Shown piece by piece: positions 1 through 5,511 of a stretch of DNA of 7,485 nucleotides. Numbering within the stretch: the stretch's first letter is position 1; every line of letters begins with the position of its first letter. Both the position numbers and the translations under genes were made by a program. Under the pieces are notes generated by a model that searched no databases, was not told where the DNA came from, and saw only the letters and a program-made list of their open reading frames with translations. The stretch is from Bacillota bacterium (GTDB lineage: Bacteria; Bacillota; Dethiobacteria; DTU022): NCBI GenBank assembly GCA_012727685.1, contig JAAYGO010000052.1, positions 1 through 7,485 on the forward strand, written 5' to 3'.

Positions 1-878
1 CCTACGATGAAATTAAATCCATTTTTGCCGGCTCCGATAAAAAGATCATTTTTACCAGGAACGTGATGCCTGAACTCGGGGTCCTTGATGTTGATCCGGC
101 CAACAGGGAGATCCGGGAGCTGTTTATTAATCAAATTACCGCGGCTAAAGGGATTGACAAGGTTAAAACGATCATCGATGCGGTGATCATGCCCACCCCT
201 GCGGCTCTGCTGGAGGCGGCCAGGCTGCTCGCTGACGGAGCGCCCGGGTGCCCGGGCCTCGGGGAACTGCTCCTGGTTGACGTGGGGGGGGCGACTACAG
301 ACGTTTACTCGGTGGCCAAGGGGGCTTCCACCAAAGAGGCGGTCACCATGGCCGGCCTGCCCGAACCTTATGTGAAGCGCACGGTGGAAGGCGATCTCGG
401 CCTGGTCCATAACCGCGAGGTGCTGTACGAACTGGCGCAGGCGGAGCCTCACCCTGATCGGTTTGAAGAGACCTTTCAGGAGCTCTACCGGAATGGAATG
501 ATTCCCAAAGGGGAGGCCCAGGAAAAGGTGCACCATTTGCTGGGGCGCCTGGCGGTAAAATCAGCGGTGGACCGGCACGTGGGGCGAATCGAAATGATCG
601 CCACGCCCGGCGGCGCCATGCCTGTGCAGAGAGGGAAGGATCTGACCGAGATTAAAACGGTGATCGGTTCGGGCGGCGCCATCTCGTTTTCCCGGAATCC
701 GCTTCACCTCCTGGAAGGGGCTTTATTCCAGGAAACAGTCCCGGCCCTGCTTAAACCGAAAAATCCGGTGCTGATGCTGGATCATAAATATATTCTTTTT
801 GCCGTGGGTTTGCTGGCCAAGAGCGACCCGGTCAAAGCGTTTCGGATCGGGCGGAAATACCTGCGGCAGCTCGCATAA
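1..878 (+). CDS. glmL: GlmL/MutL-family accessory protein of B12-dependent mutases (3' part, N-terminus cut)
   Basis: The reading frame is open from base 3, before any start codon, so the gene begins outside the window; 291 residues are visible. GlmL-family proteins are roughly 460 residues, so about the first 170 are missing. Recognised by a phosphate-binding loop DVGGATTD (visible residues 93-100) and a second glycine-rich loop IGSGGAI (221-227), both typical of actin/Hsp70-like (ASKHA) ATPases. Also typical are PTPAALLEAARLLADG before the first loop, GDLGLVHN (about 130-137) and the C-terminal pattern LDHKYILFAVGLLAKSDP. Family members are encoded beside adenosylcobalamin-dependent mutases (glutamate mutase, ornithine or methyleneglutarate mutase relatives). 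They are thought to help assemble or reactivate them in the cytoplasm. The mutase subunits are presumably just upstream. The stop lies about 29 bases before the MmgE/PrpD start, indicating co-transcription. The GTG/ATG at 63-68 is internal, because conserved sequence continues upstream of it. Family assignment is firm; the mutase it serves is unknown. Confidence 0.88.
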   Translation, partial: YDEIKSIFAGSDKKIIFTRNVMPELGVLDVDPANREIRELFINQITAAKGIDKVKTIIDAVIMPTPAALLEAARLLADGAPGCPGLGELLLVDVGGATTDVYSVAKGASTKEAVTMAGLPEPYVKRTVEGDLGLVHNREVLYELAQAEPHPDRFEETFQELYRNGMIPKGEAQEKVHHLLGRLAVKSAVDRHVGRIEMIATPGGAMPVQRGKDLTEIKTVIGSGGAISFSRNPLHLLEGALFQETVPALLKPKNPVLMLDHKYILFAVGLLAKSDPVKAFRIGRKYLRQLA

Positions 879-891
879 CGAGAGCATCATG

Positions 892-897
892 AGGAGG
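892..897 (+). promoter_or_regulatory. Ribosome binding site AGGAGG deciding the MmgE/PrpD start
   Basis: A perfect AGGAGG lies here. The TTG at 902 is only 4 bases downstream, which is too close. The GTG at 908 sits 10 bases downstream in the same frame and is the better start. No ATG is available near the conserved N-terminus. Confidence 0.7.
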
Positions 898-907
898 GAG
901 ATTGGCC

Positions 908-2290
908 GTGGAGGCAACCGAGCAGTTTGTGAAGAATTTTACAACCGTTAACTATGATCAGCTTTCCACTGAGGTTATAGAAACAACGAAAAAGCAAGTT
1001 CTCGACTTCTTCGGAGTCGCCCTGGCCGGCTCCGCCGAGGAGGGGGCCAAACAAATTGCGGAGTTATATGCTGAAACAGGCGGGGTGCAGCAAAGCAGCG
1101 TGATCTTCTGGGGTCACAAAATGCCCGCTGCCAACGCCGCCCAGGTCAATGCCACCATGGCCCATGCCCTGGATTATGACGATGTGCATGAGGCGGCGAT
1201 CATCCACCCCGGAGTAATCACCGTTTCAACCTCGCTGGCCATGGCTGAATACAAAGGCGGCCTGAGCGGCAAAGATTTTATTGCGGCCAACGCCCTGGGC
1301 GCCGATTTCATCTGCCGCCTCGGCCTGGCGACCCGGCCGGGACAGAATGTCCATGCTTTTGGCTGGCACCTGACCAGCATTTATGGCTTTATGACCGCCG
1401 CTGCCGTGGCCGGCATGGTGCTGGGCTTCGACGCGGAAACGCTGCTCAATGCCATCGGGATCGGCTACCACCAGTCCTCCGGCAATGGCCAATGTGTCAA
1501 AGACGGCGCCCTGACCAAAAGGATGGGACCGGGCTTCGCCGTGCGCGGCGGGATCATCGCCGCCCTGCTGGCTGAAAGAGGGGTGACCGGCGCCCGTTAT
1601 AGCATCGAAGGCCGGGCCGGCATCTATAAGGTTTATCACCAGGGCAGCTATTCCCCGGAGATTCTCCTCGATGGTCTGGGGAGCAGGATGGAGACCGCCA
1701 ATGTCTCCATCAAGCCATATCCCTGCTGCCGGGGGACCCACCCGTCCATTGATGCTGCGCTCTCCCTGGTCAAAAAGCACGATCTCGATCCGGCGGCGGT
1801 GGAAAGCGTAAGGATCTGGCTGGGTGAAGGGACTTACGGCCTGCTGGGCACACCCCTGGAGGTAAAGGCCCGGCCGCGCAATGTGGTGGACGGCCAGTTC
1901 AGCGTTCCCTGGTGCGTAGCTACGGCCATTGCCAGGCGGCAGGTGAAAATTGAACACTTTACCGAAGCGGCGATTCACAGCGAAGACATTCTCGCCATTG
2001 CCGGTAAAATCCAGGTTGAGCTGGATCCGGCTTTGACCAACCCCGGGATCGAGCCTGCGCGGGTGCGGATCACCACCAGGGACGGTGTCTCCTTTACCGA
2101 ACAGGTCGATTTCCCCACGGGGACACCGCACCGGCCCCTCTCCTATGCGGCATGCGCAGAGAAATTCCGGGACTGCATCAGCCACGCCCCCAGGCGGCTC
2201 CCGGAAGACAAAGCCGAAAAGCTGGTGGCGTTGATCGCGCGGCTTGAAGAGCTGGGCGATGTCCGGGAACTGCTCGAGCTGGTCCAATGA
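908..2290 (+). CDS. MmgE/PrpD family protein (2-methylcitrate dehydratase-like)
   Basis: A complete gene of 460 residues from GTG 908, the usual length for the family (about 450-480). The family includes 2-methylcitrate dehydratase PrpD, cis-aconitate decarboxylase and related cofactor-free lyases/epimerases acting on branched di- and tricarboxylic acids. Visible family motifs, numbered from GTG 908: HALDYDDVH (86-94, active-site region) followed by HPG; a glycine-rich stretch ending KRMGPGFAVRGG (about 204-215); KPYPCCRGTHPSIDA (269-283); and GQFSVPW before the C-terminal domain, which closes with the usual KFRDC and LEELGDVRELLELV pattern. The N-terminal part is the all-helical domain, and there is no signal peptide or membrane segment. 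It follows glmL at about 29 bases, so a role in a B12-mutase pathway (for example hydration or dehydration of a methyl- or methylene-branched dicarboxylate) is inferred. No other propionate-pathway gene is in view, so PrpD itself is not claimed. TTG 902 is the alternative start, adding two residues. Confidence 0.9.
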   Translation: MEATEQFVKNFTTVNYDQLSTEVIETTKKQVLDFFGVALAGSAEEGAKQIAELYAETGGVQQSSVIFWGHKMPAANAAQVNATMAHALDYDDVHEAAIIHPGVITVSTSLAMAEYKGGLSGKDFIAANALGADFICRLGLATRPGQNVHAFGWHLTSIYGFMTAAAVAGMVLGFDAETLLNAIGIGYHQSSGNGQCVKDGALTKRMGPGFAVRGGIIAALLAERGVTGARYSIEGRAGIYKVYHQGSYSPEILLDGLGSRMETANVSIKPYPCCRGTHPSIDAALSLVKKHDLDPAAVESVRIWLGEGTYGLLGTPLEVKARPRNVVDGQFSVPWCVATAIARRQVKIEHFTEAAIHSEDILAIAGKIQVELDPALTNPGIEPARVRITTRDGVSFTEQVDFPTGTPHRPLSYAACAEKFRDCISHAPRRLPEDKAEKLVALIARLEELGDVRELLELVQ

Positions 2291-2326
2291 TAACAATGAT
2301 TTAACATAGAAGATATCTTGCCACTT

Positions 2327-2347
2327 GCCGCTGAAAGCTGCAGCGGC
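2327..2347 (+). other. GC-rich hairpin after the MmgE/PrpD gene
   Basis: GCCGCTG (2327-2333) and CAGCGGC (2341-2347) form a perfect 7-bp stem with a 7-base loop, 36 bases after the MmgE/PrpD stop. No T-run follows, so this is not a standard intrinsic terminator; it may protect the mRNA 3' end or give partial termination. A 10-base palindrome AAGATATCTT lies just upstream at 2310-2319. Confidence 0.4.
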
Positions 2348-2393
2348 TATGAACGAGTGTATTTTCGGACTAGTGTCAACTGCCGCAATGGTG

Positions 2394-2422
2394 TTTATTA
2401 GATCATTGATTAATGATATAAT
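2394..2422 (+). promoter_or_regulatory. Probable sigma-A promoter of the two-component operon
   Basis: A perfect TATAAT -10 box lies at 2417-2422, with a weak -35 candidate TTTATT at 2394-2399 (17-base spacer, 3 of 6 matches to TTGACA). Transcription would begin near 2429, leaving a very short leader before ATG 2445. The poor -35 suggests help from an activator. Confidence 0.45.
2402..2417 (+). repeat. Inverted repeat overlapping the regulator promoter
   Basis: ATCATT (2402-2407) and AATGAT (2412-2417) are exact inverted repeats around GATT. The dyad fills the spacer and touches the first base of the -10 box, a position where a bound protein would block RNA polymerase. It does not match the 11-base TTAAG repeats found upstream of the SDR genes. 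Confidence 0.35.
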
Positions 2423-2444
2423 GACGCCAAAGGGGCTGATCCGG

Positions 2445-3140
2445 ATGAAAAAATACAAGGGCATCAGGGTTCTGGTCGTAGACGACGAGCCGAATATCCT
2501 GCAGTTCCTGGAGCTGGGCTTAAAAAACGAGGGTTTTAATGTGAAGACCGCCCTGGACGGCGTAAGCGCCATCACCATTGCCGAAGAATTTCAACCGCAT
2601 ATTGTGATTCTCGACGTGATGATGCCGGGAATGGACGGCTTTGAGGTCTGCCGGATGTTGAAGGAAAACGATCGGGCCGCGGTGATCATGCTTACGGCCA
2701 AGGATGAAGTGGAGGATAAGGTCAAGGGCTTAAATTACGGTGCCGATGATTACATGGTCAAGCCGTTTAGCTTCGATGAACTGCTGGCCAGGATTCGCGC
2801 CCGGCTCCGCAGTCAATATCCCGGTTTTCTGGAAAAGGTGGAGGTCGGGCCCTTTTTTATCGATGATTCCCGCAAAGAGATCAGATATAAAGACCGGATC
2901 CTGGATCTGTCTCCTACCGAGTACAATCTCCTTAAGTTGCTGGTGCAGAATCACGGGATTGTTTTAAGCAAAAGCAAGATTCTCGACAAAATTTGGGGCT
3001 ACGATTTTAATGGAGACGATAATATCGTCGAGGTCTACATTCGCCTGCTGCGTTCCAAGTTGAATGATAAAGACCGCCGGATCATACGCACCCTGCGCGG
3101 CCTTGGCTATATGGTTGATCTGAGCAATGTCAGATCTTAA
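2445..3140 (+). CDS. OmpR/PhoB-family response regulator
   Basis: A complete 231-residue regulator, the normal OmpR-family size. The receiver domain is about residues 7-121, with acidic pair Asp13/Asp14, phospho-acceptor Asp57 (ILDVMMPGMDG), Thr84 (IMLTA) and Lys106 (YMVKPF); all catalytic receiver residues are present. The winged-helix DNA-binding domain is about 132-226, with LSPTEYNLLKLL, the recognition-helix region DDNIVEVYIRLLRSKL and the terminal RTLRGLGYMV hairpin. ATG 2445 was chosen because it begins MKKYKGIRVLVVDDE and has AAAGGGG (2429-2435) 9 bases upstream. The in-frame ATGs at 2325 and 2421 would add an unrelated tail and lack ribosome sites. It ends 27 bases before the kinase gene and is presumably phosphorylated by it. 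The four TTAAG repeats upstream of the SDR genes are its likely target, by location and by the known direct-repeat binding mode of the family. The signal is unknown. Confidence 0.93.
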   Translation: MKKYKGIRVLVVDDEPNILQFLELGLKNEGFNVKTALDGVSAITIAEEFQPHIVILDVMMPGMDGFEVCRMLKENDRAAVIMLTAKDEVEDKVKGLNYGADDYMVKPFSFDELLARIRARLRSQYPGFLEKVEVGPFFIDDSRKEIRYKDRILDLSPTEYNLLKLLVQNHGIVLSKSKILDKIWGYDFNGDDNIVEVYIRLLRSKLNDKDRRIIRTLRGLGYMVDLSNVRS

Positions 3141-3167
3141 ATCTGTATAAAAGCTGCCGGAGGGTCT

Positions 3168-4382
3168 ATGGGAGACAAGAAGAAAGGCGACAAGCTCAGT
3201 TATTTTGTGCATTGCCTGCCGCGGTTCCACGAACTGATAGGCAAGAGCGGTGCCGTCGGGGTCTACGACCGGGAAAAATGCCTGATTCATTTAAACGGCA
3301 CGAAAGTGATTTTACCGGTTAAAGCCGGCGACCCGATCAACAAAAAAGGCATTGTCTACCAGGCGATGGCTGAAGGGCGCCGGGTCATCCGGAGGTTCGG
3401 CCGGGGCTCCCAGCAATCCCATATCGGGGTCAGCATCCCTCTAAAGGATGGAGAAGGCAATGCCATCGGCGCCATCGTTGCTTCCCAGCCGATCAGGTAC
3501 GATCCCATCTTTGACATCGTTGATACGGCGGAGCAAATTGACGCCAGGAATTTAGCCCGGCGTTTTCCCGCCCGGCAGGGCCAGATGGAGATCGACCGGC
3601 TGGCCGAATCATTTAATAAAATGCTGGAACGCCTGGAAGCCTCTTTTACCCTGGAAAGGGAAACGAAAGAACAGATGCGCCGTTTTATTGCGGACGCCTC
3701 CCATGAACTGCGCACGCCCTTGACTAGTATCAGCGGTTTTTTAGAGGTGCTGCTGCGCGGTGCCGCCAATGATCCGGAGCAGCTCTACCAGGCTTTAAGG
3801 AGCATGTATGACGAAGCGGAGCGTTTAAAAAAACTGGTTGACGATCTGCTCTATCTGACCAAGCTGGAGCAGGAGCCCCAGGCGGAGTTTAAGGAAGGCT
3901 ATCTTGATGTGCTGCTCCGCGAAATGGAACCGCAACTGCGCATCCTGGCCGGCAACCGGAAGCTGGATTTCGAGATTCAAGAGCAGGTAAAATGCAGCTT
4001 TGACAAAGATCGCATTAAACAGGTCATCTTAAATATATTTCACAATGCGATTCAGTTTACCGACCCTGAAAAAGGCCAGATCCGGATCACCCTGAGCCGC
4101 AACGACAACGATGCCCGAATCGCCTTCCAGGATAACGGCCCCGGCATTAGCAACAAGCATCTCCCCAATATCTTCAACCGTTTTTACCGCAGCGATTCCT
4201 CCCGGACGCGCAAAAAAGGCGGCTCCGGTTTGGGCTTGACCATTGCCAAATCGATCGTGGATCTGCATGGGGGAAGCATCACTGTAACCAGCAAAAAAGG
4301 CGAAGGCAGCACCTTTTACGTCCGGCTGCCTCTGAAGCCCAAGCCACCTGCGCAAGAGGCTCCGCCAGCCAGTGCGAATTGA
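3168..4382 (+). CDS. Soluble sensor histidine kinase with MCP/PAS-like sensor, HAMP, HisKA and HATPase domains
   Basis: A complete 404-residue kinase. No hydrophobic stretch long enough for a membrane helix is present, so it is predicted cytoplasmic. Order: a sensor domain at about 12-108 that resembles the small PAS-like domain of clostridial chemotaxis receptors (GVYDREK, KAGDPINKKGIVYQAM, RRVIRRF, GVSIPLKDGEGNAIGAIVAS); a HAMP-like segment at about 113-157 (Pro113, TAEQIDARNLARRFP, EIDRLAESFNKMLERLE); the HisKA domain with phospho-acceptor His179 in ASHELRTPLT; and the HATPase_c domain with N-box around Asn289/Asn293, G1 DNGPGI (322-327), F-box near 335-340 and G2 GGSGLGL (351-357). A proline-rich tail ends the protein. 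The start ATG 3168 has CGGAGGG only a few bases upstream. It lies 27 bases after the regulator gene, so the two are co-transcribed and a likely cognate pair. The transcript ends at the terminator 4386-4430. Kinase function is firm; the ligand is unknown. Confidence 0.92.
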   Translation: MGDKKKGDKLSYFVHCLPRFHELIGKSGAVGVYDREKCLIHLNGTKVILPVKAGDPINKKGIVYQAMAEGRRVIRRFGRGSQQSHIGVSIPLKDGEGNAIGAIVASQPIRYDPIFDIVDTAEQIDARNLARRFPARQGQMEIDRLAESFNKMLERLEASFTLERETKEQMRRFIADASHELRTPLTSISGFLEVLLRGAANDPEQLYQALRSMYDEAERLKKLVDDLLYLTKLEQEPQAEFKEGYLDVLLREMEPQLRILAGNRKLDFEIQEQVKCSFDKDRIKQVILNIFHNAIQFTDPEKGQIRITLSRNDNDARIAFQDNGPGISNKHLPNIFNRFYRSDSSRTRKKGGSGLGLTIAKSIVDLHGGSITVTSKKGEGSTFYVRLPLKPKPPAQEAPPASAN

Positions 4383-4385
4383 TGC

Positions 4386-4430
4386 AAAGCGGTCCACTGC
4401 CTTACGGGAAAAAGGGTGAACCGCTTTTTT
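4386..4430 (+). terminator. Rho-independent terminator of the two-component operon
   Basis: AAAGCGGT (4386-4393) pairs perfectly with ACCGCTTT (4420-4427). The stem continues after one mismatch with CAC/GTG, and CCTT/AAGG can pair inside the loop. A run of six T ends at 4430. It begins 3 bases after the kinase stop and separates this unit from the SDR unit. Confidence 0.75.
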
Positions 4431-4487
4431 GCTGATCGGCATAAAGAACCACACCGGTGCACGATGCATCTACCGTTGGCGGCAATT

Positions 4488-4531
4488 TTAAGCATATCTT
4501 AAGTTTCTATTAAGCGAAAATTAAGATAATA
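4488..4531 (+). promoter_or_regulatory. Four direct repeats TTAAG-N6 at exact 11-base period: probable OmpR-family regulator site
   Basis: TTAAG occurs at 4488, 4499, 4510 and 4521, each exactly 11 bases apart, one helical turn, with unrelated bases between. PhoB/PhoP-type regulators are known to bind such direct repeats as head-to-tail dimers. The last repeat ends 10 bases before the -10 box, so the array covers the -35 position, the classic place for a class II activator. No -35 hexamer is present (4513-4518 is AAGCGA), which supports activator dependence. The likely binder is the regulator encoded at 2445-3140; this is inference from proximity and family. Confidence 0.7.
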
Positions 4532-4535
4532 AATG

Positions 4536-4541
4536 TATACT
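4536..4541 (+). promoter_or_regulatory. -10 box TATACT of the SDR operon promoter
   Basis: TATACT matches TATAAT at 5 of 6 bases and sits 10 bases after the TTAAG array. Transcription would begin near 4548, giving a leader of about 140 bases before the first SDR. Confidence 0.55.
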
Positions 4542-4563
4542 GCAAAAAACTATTTGCCCTTTG

Positions 4564-4582
4564 GGTGAAAGTCAGCTTCACC
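4564..4582 (+). other. Leader hairpin in the SDR transcript
   Basis: GGTGAA (4564-4569) and TTCACC (4577-4582) form a 6-bp stem with a 7-base loop, extendable by a G-U pair. No T-run follows. CCCTTTGGG (4557-4565) overlaps its 5' arm and could form a competing fold. No known riboswitch pattern was recognised. Confidence 0.3.
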
Positions 4583-4674
4583 TGCCCCCAGTACTCATGC
4601 TCCAAGAATATCGAAAAAATGAAAAGCGCATTGCTGACCATACCGAACAGGAATGAAAAACCAAATAAATGAAT

Positions 4675-4681
4675 GGGGAGG
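4675..4681 (+). promoter_or_regulatory. Ribosome binding site GGGGAGG of the first SDR
   Basis: GGGGAGG lies 9 bases before ATG 4691. The ATG at 4673 overlaps this site and so cannot be the start. The second SDR has the same arrangement (GGGGAGG at 5495-5501). Confidence 0.75.
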
Positions 4682-4690
4682 ACCAGATTC

Positions 4691-5485
4691 ATGCTTCTTG
4701 CCAATAAAGTGGCCATCATCTCCGGAGGAGCTACCGGGATGGGAAGAGCGATCGCTCTGAAATTTGCAGAAGAAGGCTGCCATGTTGCCGTCGCCGATAT
4801 CAATGTGCCGCAGGCGAACGAGACGATCAGGGGAGTGGTTGAAAGGGGCAGGGAAGGCTTGGCGTTGGAGTGTGATATCGCCAGCAGTGAAGCCGTACAG
4901 GCCGTGGTAGATCAGGTGATGACCAAATTTGGCCGGATCAATATCCTGGTCAACAGCGCTGGAACCACCGCCGGCGTGGCCGGTGGTTCGAGCGTGGCTG
5001 CCATCAGCGAAGGGGAGTGGGACCGGATCGTGGCCATCAACTTGAAAGGGGCATTTCTATTTACCAGGGCAGTGGTACCGCAGATGAAAAAACAGCGGGA
5101 CGGCCGGATCATCAATATCTCTTCGTTAGGCGCCGTCCACCCCCCCACCGTCTCCCCCCATTACCATGCCGCCAAGGCGGGCCTTTTAGGCATGACCTAT
5201 GATACGGCCCGGGAATTGGGTCCCTTTAATATCCGGATTAATGCGATCATGCCCGGCCCGATCCGCACGCCTTTTTATGACAAGCTGATTGCCGCCATGG
5301 GTGAGGCGGAGAAAGAGGCTTTCTTCGAGTGCCTCGGCAAGGAGGCCCCGCTGCAGCGCATGGGCCGGCCCGAGGATATCGCCGGTGCCGCCCTGTTTCT
5401 AGCCTCGGACCTTTCGGCCTATGTTACGGCTGCGGTAATACCGGTCAGCGGAGGGCTGCCGCTGGAAGCCCCCGCCGCCAATTAA
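4691..5485 (+). CDS. Short-chain dehydrogenase/reductase, first copy (predicted NAD(H)-dependent)
   Basis: A complete 264-residue classical SDR, which oxidises or reduces a hydroxy/keto group with a nicotinamide cofactor in the cytoplasm. Seen: cofactor loop SGGATGMG (11-18; Ser replaces the usual Thr); Asp36 at the end of the second strand (VADIN), which in this family favours NAD(H); Asp62; NSAG (88-91); and the catalytic tetrad Asn117, Ser145, Tyr158 and Lys162 (YHAAK). The substrate loop follows PGPIRTPFYDKL. The usual C-terminal VDGG is VSGG (252-255). Closest relative in view is the next gene: over residues 148-199, 45 of 52 residues are identical. It begins MLLANKVAIISGG after GGGGAGG. 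It is the first gene of the unit behind the TTAAG-box promoter. The substrate cannot be predicted; FabG is unlikely because no fatty-acid genes are nearby and the pair is tandem. Confidence 0.92.
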   Translation: MLLANKVAIISGGATGMGRAIALKFAEEGCHVAVADINVPQANETIRGVVERGREGLALECDIASSEAVQAVVDQVMTKFGRINILVNSAGTTAGVAGGSSVAAISEGEWDRIVAINLKGAFLFTRAVVPQMKKQRDGRIINISSLGAVHPPTVSPHYHAAKAGLLGMTYDTARELGPFNIRINAIMPGPIRTPFYDKLIAAMGEAEKEAFFECLGKEAPLQRMGRPEDIAGAALFLASDLSAYVTAAVIPVSGGLPLEAPAAN

Positions 5486-5493
5486 AAATTTAC

Positions 5494-5501
5494 AGGGGAG
5501 G
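5494..5501 (+). promoter_or_regulatory. Ribosome binding site AGGGGAGG of the second SDR
   Basis: AGGGGAGG lies 10 bases before ATG 5512 and only 1 base before ATG 5503, so 5512 is chosen. The resulting N-terminus MLLRDKTAIITGG then aligns with MLLANKVAIISGG of the first copy. Confidence 0.72.
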
Positions 5502-5511
5502 AATGGGAAGA

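Larger units (their letters stand above)
4431..4690 (+). promoter_or_regulatory. Control region and leader upstream of the SDR genes
   Basis: About 260 bases without a supportable gene. It is AT-rich around 4484-4556, in contrast to its surroundings. It holds four 11-base TTAAG repeats (4488-4531), a -10 box (4536-4541), and then a leader of about 140 bases with small hairpins (GCAAA/TTTGC at 4542-4557; GGTGAA/TTCACC at 4564-4582) before the ribosome site at 4675. Short ATG-started frames inside the leader lack ribosome sites. Nothing was seen in 4431-4483. Confidence 0.6.

Noticed and set aside
2327..2347. Terminator for the glmL-MmgE/PrpD operon
   Set aside because: The stem is good but no T-run follows, so it is listed only as a hairpin.
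2325..2444. N-terminal extension of the response regulator
   Set aside because: The extra 40 residues are unlike any receiver domain, include the promoter region and lack a ribosome site; ATG 2445 has one.
1226..2578. 450-codon open frame on the - strand opposite the MmgE/PrpD gene
   Set aside because: It lies antisense to a gene with clear family motifs, its translation shows no recognisable domain, and it crosses the next control region; it is a by-product of GC-rich codon use.
2445..4382. Naming the two-component pair PhoP/PhoR
   Set aside because: The binding-site geometry is Pho-like, but the kinase lacks the membrane and PAS layout of PhoR, the boxes are TTAAG rather than the PhoP consensus, and no phosphate genes are nearby.
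4029..4469. 146-codon - strand frame over the kinase end and terminator
   Set aside because: Antisense shadow of the HATPase domain; no recognisable domain of its own.
4619..4672. Leader peptide of 17 codons ending just before the SDR ribosome site
   Set aside because: No ribosome binding site precedes it and the composition is unremarkable; chance frame in an AT-rich leader.
4510..4803. 97-codon - strand frame across the SDR promoter
   Set aside because: It covers the regulator boxes and the start of the SDR on the opposite strand, with no recognisable domain.
5329..5511. N-terminal extension of the second SDR into the first
   Set aside because: It overlaps the first SDR in another frame. 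AGGGGAGG before ATG 5512 and alignment with the first copy fix the start.
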